Positions 22,769 through 33,836 of a stretch of 64,000 bases of DNA are shown here, in pieces. Both the position numbers and the translations under genes were made by a program. The stretch comes from Symbiodinium natans (lineage: Eukaryota > Sar > Dinophyceae > Suessiales > Symbiodiniaceae): positions 1 to 64,000 of the forward strand of contig CAJNDS010000416.1 in the NCBI GenBank assembly GCA_905221605.1. Reading direction: 5' to 3'. The stretch's first letter is position 1. Every line of letters starts with the position of its first letter. Below the pieces are notes generated by a model. It worked only from the letters and a program-made list of their open reading frames with translations. It was not told where the DNA came from and made no database searches.

Positions 22769-25700
22769 GACAAGCCCGTGCTGCCGTGCACTGCGCATCT
22801 CTGGTGCCGTGTGCCATCGAGAGCGTACAACATGTGTGCACCGTACAGAGGTGTAAACAGGCATATCCCTCTCGCCTAAAAGTGGCCGCGGTGGGAGGTC
22901 CCGCCTCGAGCACCTGTCTTGACCACAGACTCGAACAAGCTCGAACAAAAATGAAATCCAAACGAATCTTAGGAACAGCATCTCACACCGCGCAGGCCGT
23001 GACAAGCGGACCCCAGGTGGGTCCGTAGTGCCCCCGGATGCCCCCGCATCTCCCACATCCACCGTACACCCCTCATGCAACACTGTCTTTAGATCGCATT
23101 AGTACGACACGTCTGACATTAGCATCTGTGACACCATCAATACAACAAACTCGGCCGATCTCGGACCTCAACCTTCCGCAGCTCCGCGCGCCAGGCGTTG
23201 CGCGCAGCCGTCGCAAGGAAGTCGAAGGAACGGCCGCTGACCTGCACGGAGTTTACAGGCAAAGATGCAGAGAAGCTCCACTTTTGCGGTTTCACGAGTT
23301 TCTTCTTCTTCTTTCTCTGAAGGTTTGGTTCTTTCTCTCAAGGTTTGGGGAGCGGGCACCAATGCGCACCGTGCACCCTTGTGCTTCATCTCTCCACTTT
23401 TGGGCTCAAAGGCTCTCAATCTACTTGTCCTTCTCTTTGAAGGACTTCCCGCGCCTCGGCGTCCAACGCCCGGAGCGCCTGGGCCGCCGATATGAAGCCT
23501 CTGCACGCTGTGCATCTGCATCTCCACGCTCTCTTTCTCCGACATATGCTTTACTATGCTTTCCTTACACTTTCAGAGTGCTCCTCTTCTCTTCTCTTGA
23601 GTTCCTTGCTTTGACCTTTTGTCCTCTCTCGGCACTTCGGGGAAGGCGTAAGACGACGCTCTGAGCCCAGCGGCTGGTGCCAATCTTGACTTCCACCACC
23701 TGCAAGGGGCAACATTCAAAAGTGGCCGTCGCCTCGTCGCATCCTCATACGCCGGTGCTGTAGCCGAATTGACTGCGTGCAGAAAACTGTGCACAAGCGA
23801 CTAGGGCATCTGACTACTGCATCTGACGCCGCACCTGCTGGGTCTGGCTGACGAAGCAACACTCGCGCTGAGTCGACTCGGCACACTGGGGTGGCCCACT
23901 CTGCACGCTGCCTTGCCGCTTCTTCTTGGCCGCGGCATCCTGCAAGCAAAGACACTGCAAGGGCAAGTTGATGAGTCAAGCACAGTGCGTTCTGCACATC
24001 CCTGCTGTATTGTGTTCTGATCAAACTCATGGCGCCCTTTCGTGACTTCTCTTGGGCTTTTGGCCCCTTTGTCCTGCAGATGGCAGCCGCCATCATCGTA
24101 GAAAGTGAAATGCCTTGACTTTACACGTACCATCCTGTACCACCAACCCTTCGTCATGTCAGGCATTTGTCAGGCGCATCTATTTCTCATGGTTTCTTCA
24201 GTGGACCTGACAGGACCCCTTCACAAAGTGGCACAGCCCTCCGCGTTGAATAAAATTATCCTCTGATGGCCCCAAGTCTCCCGAAGAGAATCCAGATGCT
24301 CCCACGGCACGCACATCTCGCGGTGCTTTTGCAGCGCATCTGGCATTGCGATGCCGAGTCTAGTGCAGTTCGCTCTTGGCCTCCACAAGGTGCTGGAAAC
24401 TCTGAAGACTGCAGGCTACTGCACGTCAGCACATATCTTAGCATTTACGTAGCGCTCACAGAGAGGATACTGTGGCACCGAGCAAAATTGAAGTTCAGAG
24501 CAGTATATATTCTGTGCATACAAAGCTACTGTAGCAGGCCTGGCATGTTCAGAGGCTCCCACTGCTGGTCCTGGCCAACAGGCTCGACAGCATCATGGCG
24601 CGAGTTACGGTTCGATGGTCCGATATGACCTGGAGCTAAAGTCATAAATATTCATGAACCTTTCTTGTTGGGGTCTGTCTCCTTCTCGAAACAGTCTGCA
24701 ATGGGACCAGTCTCTACGCGAAGGCCTGGCAGGAAGCTTGGAGTTCAAGCTTGGACAAAAAGGCTGGCAGCATCTCTCTTGGCGGTCTCATCTGATCTCT
24801 CCTGCCGTAGGACTCCTGCCTGGTGACTCCAAGCGTCCGAAGAAGGTGAAGCTTCCTTCGGGCACCCCGTCCGCAAAGCGCCGGGACTCCACGTTGATGC
24901 CACCCCCGCTCTCGAGGCCTTCGAAGTTGACGGAGGCTCCACAATGGGACATCCATGCCCTAAGGTTACAACAACACAGTCACTATGTGTAGACGACATT
25001 CCTTCAAAAAGCCGCAGCTATTTGAACGCGCAGCATCTAAAAGATGCAAGGTTGTCAAGGCTGAGGGGCACAGACCCGAAGGCACTTTTCGGGCGGCGCT
25101 GCGCTTCTCGTCCTTGTCCTCAAACGATGAAAAATGACGCCATCACATGCCATATGGTGCCATATGCAATCATCAGTCGAAAGCAGAGATGCGCTTTGTT
25201 CTGTTTGTTTTGCTGCCACTCCGCTGTCCTTGAGATCACCCTTCGGCACCATCACACAAAGCCTGGCACATCTGACATCTGCATCATCTGCATATGACAA
25301 GCCGAGAGCCGATGATGTCCTTCGATGCTGCGGCTGTGCAGACTCCGGAAAGGTGACCTGAGCGGACTGCGAGCTCTTCAGACAGTGGGCTGAGCTGCCG
25401 CGTGTTTCCACGCTCAACCATGGACAACGCAGATGTGGGCAGATGATTATGTCAGTCTTGCTGTTTGCAAGGCTGGCAGCTCGCAGCAAGGCGCCATGGT
25501 TTGTTGGCGTCAGCTGCACCCTGTGCCTTTTGGAAAGGGGAGCATTGCTGGAACATGCTGCAAAGCTGTACAGGTACATGTAACCAGTAAGGAAAGGCCG
25601 GAAGTAGCCAAGGCACCCAAAAGGCCCCAGCGTCAGGTCGATCAGGTGTGATCTGGAAAGCAAGAGGGCAGGGCAAGGCGGCAAGGCGGCAAGGCATAAA

Positions 25701-27518
25701 CCCTTCGCTCTTCAAGTTACGTCCAATTTTGCGAACGTGCCCTGCCTAAGGGCTCCTTCGGCATGGTACGAGGTGAACCCCATCTTGGAGTTCCCTGCGT
25801 AGCCAGTGTGCAGAACGAGCAAGAACCACCTTTGATCGACATGCCACCAAGAAAACATTTAAGAAAAAAACATCACTAAGTCGGCGAAAGCGCATGTTCT
25901 TAATTCTGACGTGAAGCCCATAGTCCCCCATCCATGGGGATGGTTGGTGAGTACAGCGCACACCATAAAATGTGTCGGCATTGGCATCAAACCTGCAAAG
26001 CTTTAGTCGCTTCTAATGGTGTTGTGAATCAGGATTCTGAAAGCCACGCACGGAATCTTGAAGAATGGCGTGCATAAGGTCAAGGTGCCACCAGCTGGTC
26101 TTCCGAGCCGCCGGGTCAGCCGTTTGGGGTGCCCAGTGATTGAAGCCCCACGGCACCGCACTAAGCGGCAGAGTGTTACCTTGGCGTGCGCGTAATCATA
26201 CAAGCATTGACTTCATCCTCAATCTATTGGTGACTCGGCCCACATGCCACATGCAAAAATGTGCACCGTGGCCATTGCAGGGCATAAACAGAGAACTCGA
26301 TGGAGAAAGATACTAGTAGATGCAAGTAGTAATTGGCCGATTGCAAAAATGCTCCAACTGGCTGCGGTCAAGTTCGGCATCTGACATCGGATTGTGGAAG
26401 ACGTGTGTTTTCTGCATGATGATTTGGAAGCTTTTGTTAAACAACATGAAGTGGCAAACATTGACAAACCTAAATTCAGCACAGTTGCCGGTACTGTGGT
26501 GCATGCCAGCCTTCTCACCTCCGACAGTGCCTGCGATAACATTGACGAAGTCCTCACGCAAGGCTCATTCATGGCCCATCAAGACTCAAGCTCAAAGAAC
26601 CCAACTGGGCACGTACATGAAGTCTGGAAGAAGCCCAATGGCCCAATCTCCTCTGGATCCGGCACCTTGACATTCTCTGAAGCCCATCCACTGCATCCAC
26701 CATGAAGCAGCAGCAAGGAGCGGCTTAGCATCGTGGGGGGTCAAGAGCTGAGCCTCTGAGCTGAGGTAGCTGTCTGTGTGTGTAGAACATTTAAGCGGTG
26801 CGTGTCCAGAACGACTGGTTGCTGAAAAGTCTACGAAAAGGGCTGGGTGCTAGATGCTCGGCGACATGCAAGGTCAGGCTGCACAATGTTGTTCATGAAT
26901 GTGCAAGGCAACAAGCTGGAAGCTTGAGCAAGCGCAAAGCACAGGACATGCACAGGACCACTAGCAGATGCGAGCAGCCACCAAAAACTTTCCAAGCCAC
27001 TGGAAGGTTCTAGCATGTGGCAAAAACAATGGCAGAATGCTGTGAAAATCGGGCTGCTGGCGTCACTCCATGTGCCCCCGCCCTTTGCTGCGACATGGGT
27101 CTTGGAAGGACAGCCTTGCTTGGCTCTGCCAGGCAAGGCTCGATCTATCCACGCGCTCTGCTTTCGCAGATGACGCAGCACGTGCCACACGGCAAGCTGC
27201 TTCGGTGCGCTTCAGACTGATGATTCTCTTTGAGAACCCACAGGGACCTACAGGGACCCGCCCCATTGGAATGGGCGTGTGGGTATCCCCTGCATTTTTA
27301 CGAGCCCGTGACTTGTGTCATGCTTTTGTATTAATAACAAGGCGTGAACTTTGAGCAAAGCTGTCATAATCACGAACATTACTGAGGGTGACATTGTGCG
27401 AAATTGCGCCAGAAGCTATCCTTCACTACTTGCGTACTTATCTAGGATATGTTATTCGTGTGATCTATGATTTCCCGTATGTAACCATGACGGTACATTA
27501 CACAACTATTGTAATTCC
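22769..27518. other. mostly no gene resolved, scattered coding-like pieces
   Basis: Homopolymer G/C tracts occur near 22445-22463. Minus-strand pieces near 24060-24150 (GWWYRMVRVKSRHFTFYDDG), 25560-25650 (FGCLGYFRPFLTGYMYLYSF, hydrophobic) and 25850-25945 (HVRIKNMRFRRLSDVFFLN) look coding. A plus-strand piece near 26430-26580 (VEDVCFLHDDLEAFVKQHEV) also does. None could be linked to a family. Missing 5' exons of the GH92 gene may be in this stretch. Confidence 0.3.
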
Positions 27519-27660
27519 CCTCGGCTTCCGGCCGAGAGGCGTCTGGAACAAGCAAACCAGGATCTGGTCTCTTTTCCCATTCCCAACCCTTCCCTTTCTG
27601 GAGGACCCACTTGCAACCCTTTCTGGGACCAACCTCCAGAAACCGCTAAATCCCGCCTCC
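27519..27660. repeat. dispersed repeat with hairpin (copy 2)
   Basis: It starts CCTCGGCTTCCGGCCGAGA and continues GGCGTCTGGAACAAGCAAAC, matching copy 1 at 11555-11640 with several substitutions. Downstream C/T-rich sequence is also similar. Confidence 0.7.
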
Positions 27661-28154
27661 TGAACTCATGCCGTGCGTGGTGCTGCACCAAGTGACACAG
27701 GACTTGGTTTTCCTTCGTTTGTGGTGAAAATACATGTTTCGCGCATGTGGCTGTCCCTCATTCTCTTCCAATATCCCCGGCTGTGAAACAACAGCACTTG
27801 GCCTCCAATTTTGTGAACCAAGTCAGCCGAATGAGTAACAGTTCAAAGTTGTGATGGGGACCTGAAGTGATAAAGAGTGATTTCCGTAAGTTATAAACCC
27901 AACATGTCATGTATGCATGCAAGGCAGCACGTAGCACTGGCAAGCACAGATGGCCTCCAACGGCGAATAGCATTTTCAGAAGTTCCATGCATAGAGCTTA
28001 CAGAAAAGAGCACTTAAACGTGCTAGTTGACTAGTTCCCTACCAAGTTAAAATGGTGAACGGCTTTAACCAAGTTTCGTTAGCATGAATACGAATTAGAA
28101 ATAATCGGCTCAATCCAAGACGCACTTAGCCGATACGAGTGGCTGCTACGAAGA

Positions 28155-28585
28155 CAAGTGACTATATGTAGTTAACCCCACTAACATCCATGAGCCAATA
28201 GCCGATTAACATTCATTAACCCATGAAACGCTTACCCATTGACCCATTCGCTTTAAGCCATATGAATAACCCATTATCCCATGAGCCCATTAACGCCTTG
28301 ACCCATGAGTTAATGGGTTAATGGTCTAGTGGGTCAACGGGTTCATGGGTTCATGCATTAATGGTTATGATTCAATGATAATGGGTTAATGGGGCTAACC
28401 CTTTCATACTGGCCTAAATAATTGGCTAATGGGTCAATTTTAGTGGGTTGAGGGCCCAACCCATTCATAGGGCGACTAGGTTCATGGGGTCATGGGTTAA
28501 CGGAAGCCCTGGCGGAAACCTGCTGTGCGTCACATGCTTGATAAGTGACTAATGGACGCTAATGGGTGAATGGGCTATGGGTTAC
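28155..28585. repeat. degenerate ACCCAT / ATGGGT repeat with strand switch
   Basis: The left part (about 28155-28308) repeats ACCCAT and CCCATTAA words. From about 28309 the same words appear as the reverse complement, ATGGGTTAATGG. The switch point sits at CCCATGAGTTAATGGG. There is no open frame of note. Confidence 0.75.
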
Positions 28586-28849
28586 AGTTTGGGGGGTTGA
28601 AAACACCAAACAGTGAATGGGATACCCGGTGACCCATCCGAATTTTCTCTTCGGCCCAACGCTCCGTTCTTCGGAGCTTCAGCCGGCAGCCACCAATCGC
28701 TGAGCCTTGGCAATTGATAACCAGCGAATGGCCGGGAGTTGTAGACATTACAAATGAGCACAACCAGCAACACCCGCCTCACGGCACGATACGCCGAAAG
28801 CAGGACCAGCAACCTCTTGGCACGACTCGCTTCCCTCCGAGTCTCACTC

Positions 28850-30080
28850 TATGTTTCCGTTCCCTTTCGTCTCCATCTCACTCTCTCCCGTCGCATCCGT
28901 CACCTCCACGTCGAGGTCCAATGCAAAGGCATTGTAGACCTGGGATTTGCACACCCCAGGCACTGTGCCACGTAGCTGTGGAAAACGGTTGTCAAGGAAA
29001 AGGCTCTTAAAGTGGATAGCTGAGTGCCAGGCATCCTCTGGAACTGCGTAGTCACGCAGTCGTCTTGCGAGGGCCCTCCTGTAAACATCGCTGTAGTGGA
29101 ACCTGGGCCATATGCATCGACAATCCAAAGATTCGGCGGCTGTCTGATGCCACGTGTCTGCCAAGTAGCAGTCGCCCGCTACTCGAAAAGGCTGGGGAAA
29201 GCACATGCCTTGATGTCAACTCAAAATATTCACAATATTCATCGGCAGGCCACAGGGATGTTGCATTTTTCACATGGAACCTCCTCAAAAGCCAAGGTTC
29301 ATGAAAAACACCCAGTCGACCTGCCAAAGACTCATCGTTCATTTTGGCACACACACACACACACACATTTTCACTGGCTCACTGACGGGGGTGACTACCT
29401 GATTGCACATGCATTCACAGGTTATGTCACTCTCGACCGCATGCCACTGCAGCCCAAACCATTCCAAAGTGTCATCACGATGCATCCTCCTCAAAATGCC
29501 CCGAAGATGCCTAGCGGCCTATGGCAGACCTCACATAGCTGACATAGCGCGGACACACGTCAGCGCCTCCTCGTCGTCTTGGAGCATCAAGTCGGGCAGA
29601 CCCGCTCCGCCCAAGGGTGCCAGATAGACATCCAGGAGCTCCTGCAGCAAACTTGGGCAAACGACGGCTTTCGCCTCTGCACGTCGTTCTCATCCCAAGC
29701 GCCCCGACTGCATCACATGTTCAATGAAACTTCTCTCGTCTTGGAAAGCACGGGCTCCCTGCTGATTAGTTGCTCCGACTGGTGGAAAGAATGGAAAGAA
29801 AGCTTTGTGACGTCGTCTGCAACTGGCAGATTTGGGCCATCATCAGACGCGCTGTCTGCTGCAAAACTTTGATTTAGTTTTCAGGCTTCGCGACTATTAG
29901 GACTATTAGGATCTTGCCTATGACTGTAACCTGCCTTGCAAACCCTCCCAACTTCCAAATTGGGCAGCGTAGAATCAGATCTGAACATGCTGCGCACCCT
30001 CCCCTTTTCTGGTCCTGAGCGTTGCCATCTTTTGCCTCGCACGAGAAACCTTTCAAGGCAGTGTTCGAACTGTCAGCGAA
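28850..30080 (-). CDS. multi-exon coding-like region, unknown product
   Basis: Six minus-strand pieces have coding character, in order: about 29950-30080 (FEHCLERFLVRGKRWQRS); 29700-29765 (FQDERSFIEHVMQSGRLG); 29525-29665 (SLLQELLDVYLAPLGGAGLP, then an acidic LQDDEEALTCVRAMS); 29410-29500 (RRMHRDDTLEWFGLQWHAVE); 29270-29345 (NDESLAGRLGVFHEPWLLRR); and 28850-29095 (YSDVYRRALARRLRDYAVPE and on to an acidic end). I do not recognise the family. The last piece is the longest (about 80 residues) and would be the best query. Confidence 0.4.
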
Positions 30081-30667
30081 GCTGTACGCGAGTAGTGGAA
30101 CGCTGGAACAGACATGAACAGATGGAATGCTAACGAGTGCTACCGAACCGTTTCTCAATCCTTTGTTGAGACCATCCTTGGAATCCTTGCTTTTGGCTGG
30201 GCGGCAGTGCCGCGGCTCGCCCACGGCTTGCGGGTCCAATCCAAGCTGCTCCGTCAAACTGCGCTCCGCCGTCTGGGTGGATACCTCAGAAGGCAGCAGC
30301 TACGCGGCAGTGTGTGACCAGAATCTGGGCACGTGCACTTGCATGAAACACTTGCTGTAATCTAGTGTCCTTTGGAGCGGGGGTTGTTGCCATGGACTTG
30401 AGAGCAGAGCGAACGAAAGCTAGTTCCCTAGCAGAAGACCGGCCCTATGTGAGCTGGTGTTGTACGCGTCAAGACATTACATGGGCATCGAACAAAGTAC
30501 TTATATCTTATGTGAGCTTGCGTTGCACGCATCAAGACAGCGCATGTGAGCAGCAAACAAAGTACATCCTAGGTGAGCTTGCGTTGTACGATTCAAAACA
30601 GCACATGTCCGAGAATAACCGTGTGTCAACATCAAACAAAGTTCTGGTTCAGGAAGAGGCCAAAGGG
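30081..30667. other. no gene resolved
   Basis: A loose repeat of GTGAGCTTGCGTTG(T/C)ACG-type words occurs about every 60-70 bases (30440-30620). Confidence 0.4.
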
Positions 30668-30738
30668 GGGGGGGGGAGGTGGCCGGGGGGGGGGGGGGTT
30701 CCTGACGAGAAACACGCCCCCCCCCCCCCCCCCCCCCC
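30668..30738. repeat. G-run then C-run
   Basis: G-rich (30668-30698) and C-rich (30718-30738) runs are separated by about 20 bases. They could pair with each other as a hairpin. Confidence 0.85.
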
Positions 30739-30979
30739 GACACCTTAAATCTCCGATATATCGGAGAGGCCTGTTTGACGGGGCTTGATCAAAGCCCAGC
30801 ATGTTTGTTTGATTGCAAGGAAAGCAACAATAAAAGCACAACAACGAACCATGATCAATACTGGAAGCATGTACAGTGCACGCCTCAACCATGTCCATTC
30901 CAGGCAAAACTCCTTACGCAATAGACTAGAGGAGACCGCCAGGGTGACTTGCTTTTGTGCTTGTTGTTGTTTTGTCGGT

Positions 30980-31195
30980 GCCTTTGTGCTTGTTGTCGTT
31001 GTCGTTGTCGTTGTCGTTGTGGTTGTGGTTGTGGTTGTGGTTGTGGTTGTGGTTGTGGATGTCGTTGTGGTTGTGGTTGTGGATGTCGTTGTGGTTGTGG
31101 CTGTGGCTGTGGCTGTGGTTGTGGCTGTGGCTGTGGCTGTGGCTGTGGCTGTGGCTGTGGCTGTGGCTGTGGTTGTGGTTGTGTTTGAGGTTGTG
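30980..31195 (+). repeat. 6-bp GTTGTG/GTCGTT/GCTGTG minisatellite
   Basis: A hexamer array changes in blocks from GTTGTC to GTTGTG to GCTGTG. A short satellite of the same type recurs at 31326-31380. Poly-V, poly-C or HN/HS-repeat frames here are not genes. Confidence 0.95.
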
Positions 31196-31842
31196 GTCCC
31201 AATGCTCCCTCCGACCCAGCCTCACCTCTGTTAGATGAATGCTCCTCATCTCACCAAACCAAGTGCTCTTGCGGTGAATTGTCGCCTGCAATGGGCAGAG
31301 CTCGCTCAGCAATTTGCAAAACTCATTGTGGTTGTGGTTGTTGTCGTTGTTGTTTAAGTCTTGGTTCTTGTTGTTTTTGTCGGGGGGTACGGACGCGGTT
31401 GAGGCCATCTGGGGCTTTGCATGGCCTAAGACCCCCATCCGAACAACCCAGCTTTGGAGGTCCGCAAGCCTTCCAGACCTTTCCAAGATCATCCACGAGC
31501 TCAAGAACTTGCTTTCTATACGCTGAGGCTTTTAGGCCAAGCCGTTTAGGGGCAACAAAGTCGACCCCACGCTAATCCCTCCCGGTCACTCGGGCCCCAC
31601 CAAGATGCCTTTGGTCCGGGCATGCGGGACTAAAGGCCCCCTCTGGCTGGTTTTGATGCGCATCAGTGTTTAACGAGTGAAACGTCAATTTTTCTTTCTA
31701 GGCCTGAGAGAGGCCAACTCGGGCCGCGTACCAAGCAAAGTCATGAACGGCAAAGCATCGTTCACACCCTGAAAGTTGGAAACTGATGGAACCGAAAGGG
31801 CCTGGACACAACTGAAAGGTGGTGAAAGACAACTAAGACAAC
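31196..31842. other. no gene resolved
   Basis: Ordinary sequence with a small GTTGTGG/GTTGTT patch at its start. Confidence 0.4.
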
Positions 31843-31909
31843 ATCACATAACATCACATAACATCACATAACATCACATAACATCACATAACATCACATA
31901 ACATCACAA
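31843..31909 (+). repeat. 10-bp tandem repeat ACATCACATA
   Basis: About six and a half consecutive copies, nearly perfect. Confidence 0.95.
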
Positions 31910-32001
31910 CACCACCGCTCCGAAGGTTCTGGCCTCGCTGGCATGGCCATCCCGGCCACCGTAGCAGCGAACTTCTGAATGACAGCTAGGGCCCCAACGT
32001 C

Positions 32002-32673
32002 CTAGCACGTTGCGCTTGCATCAGTCTTCCGATTCTCTCTAATTGGATGCACTACACGAGGATTTGGTAGGCCAGATGAATGCTCTATTGCGGCTGGCGA
32101 AACGCTTCGGGATTCGCTGGCAACCAGCGCACCTCTAGCCGGCCTCACTGCGACTCGCAGGGCTATCGTGGGTGGAACTGTTGAAACTCCAGAGTCTCTC
32201 ACACTCTCACAACCTGAACCCCGAAAACCTCTACGACGCTCCAGCAACTGACCTGTTGCTCCATCGCGGCCAGCTTCCAGCAAAAAGGTGAGAGAGGTCG
32301 CTTGAGACGTGGTTTGAGGTCGCAAAAACACAAACGGAGGTAGTGGTTGCGGAGAAGTTGCCAACATTTTTGCGTGCTTGAGTCCGTACAAGTCAGCCAG
32401 CAGCAGTTGTCTCGATTGGAAAGCCCCACCTAATGCCTTAATCCTCGTTTCTCTGGCTCGCGCAAATCCGTCCTGGATGCTTTGGTGCAGTCTGGGACCA
32501 GCGGCGAAGGAGCAGAGCTCCTGCCAGCAAAAGGCCACGAATCCGAGCTCTGACCCTCGTTTTTGGCATGAGAGAACATTGGAGAACCCGCGGAGGAAGA
32601 AGCCACAAAAAACCACAAGAAGCCAGAGCATGGAACCCAAAGGTGCCCCGGCTGTCCTGTGCGGGGCACACAA
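32002..32673 (-). CDS. hypothetical protein, uncertain
   Basis: This is a 223-codon intronless frame. A hydrophobic stretch (MLWLLVVFCGFFLRGF) after about 14 residues could act as a signal or membrane anchor. Two other frames over the same DNA are also open for 80-140 codons, which weakens the case. No family was recognised. Confidence 0.22.
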   Translation of the reverse strand: MCAPHRTAGAPLGSMLWLLVVFCGFFLRGFSNVLSCQKRGSELGFVAFCWQELCSFAAGPRLHQSIQDGFARARETRIKALGGAFQSRQLLLADLYGLKHAKMLATSPQPLPPFVFLRPQTTSQATSLTFLLEAGRDGATGQLLERRRGFRGSGCESVRDSGVSTVPPTIALRVAVRPARGALVASESRSVSPAAIEHSSGLPNPRVVHPIRENRKTDASATC

Positions 32674-32861
32674 ATCCAGACATGGACAGCTCGGTGGAGC
32701 CTCAGGTCAAAAAAGCGCATGCCAGAGTCCAAGAGTTCAAGCGAACAATCTAGCCCTGCCAACCTGCGCTTGCGAAACAGGACAAAAGCCTCCTTGCCGG
32801 AACGGTTGAAAACTTGGGGGCAACAATTCAAGGCAAGATCGAGACAAAAATGCATGCATGT

Positions 32862-32917
32862 GTGTGTATATATATAATAATATTCATATTTATGTTCATG
32901 TTTACATTTGTATATTC

Positions 32918-32984
<67 letters not shown>

Positions 32985-33312
32985 CATATTATTTATATAA
33001 TTATGTATTTATATATTTATATATTTATATATTTATATATGTATATATTTTTATTTATTTATATATTTATATATTTATATATTTATATATTTATATATAT
33101 TATATATTTATATATTTATATATTTATATATATATTTATATTATATATTTATATATTTATATATTTATATATTTATATATTTATATATTATATATATATA
33201 TATTTATATATTTATATATTTATATATTTATATATTTATATGTTTATATATTTATATATTTATATATTTATATATTTATATATTTATATATTTATATATT
33301 TATATATTTATA
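32862..33312. repeat. AT-rich microsatellite
   Basis: TATATATTTA-type 10-bp units, with a GT run at 32941-32964. Poly-Y/I frames here are artefacts. It borders the helicase-polymerase element on its 3' side. Confidence 0.97.
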
Positions 33313-33836
33313 GAGAGTGCGTCGGAATACAGGCCTGTATTTTTCGTGTCCAAAACACGTATTTTACGTGATTTTACCTTATTTTTAGTATATGTGGACA
33401 AACAACATACACAGGATGTTATAAGAACACAAGCCTGCCCAACTAAGCGCGGCAATATCATAACATCTGACGTCGCCACTCGCAGAAGCTGAGGCTTGAA
33501 CCTCAGTCATCAAAGCATATCCGTGCATATCTATATACCATATTAGACCCACGCATGATGCTGCACTGAATCTCGAGGAATCACGTTTTTTTTTTTCTCC
33601 TGTATGCCCCCGCGTGTGCTTTCAGACTTATAGTGAGAAGACACTTTGGATGTCCTCTGTGTATCCCGTGTGACATGCTAGCGCAACCGTGTGATCTCGT
33701 ACTTCCATCTCATAAGCATATGTGTACCATGTATATCCCGGAATACCATTTGATGAGCATCGTATGATATGTAAGCCTATATGACAAGGTACGAAAACCC
33801 TCACGGCACGCATGTCGCACAGTACCTATGTACGTC
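33313..33836. other. 3' flank of the element, no gene
   Basis: AT-rich sequence unlike the GC-richer regions further out, so it probably belongs to the element. No terminal repeat was recognised. Confidence 0.4.

Noticed and set aside
30785-31504. Poly-V, poly-C, QP and HN/HS repeat frames
   Set aside because: Direct translation of a 6-bp minisatellite.
32814-33371. Y/I/F-rich frames of 151 and 185 codons that look like membrane proteins
   Set aside because: Direct translation of an AT microsatellite in two frames.
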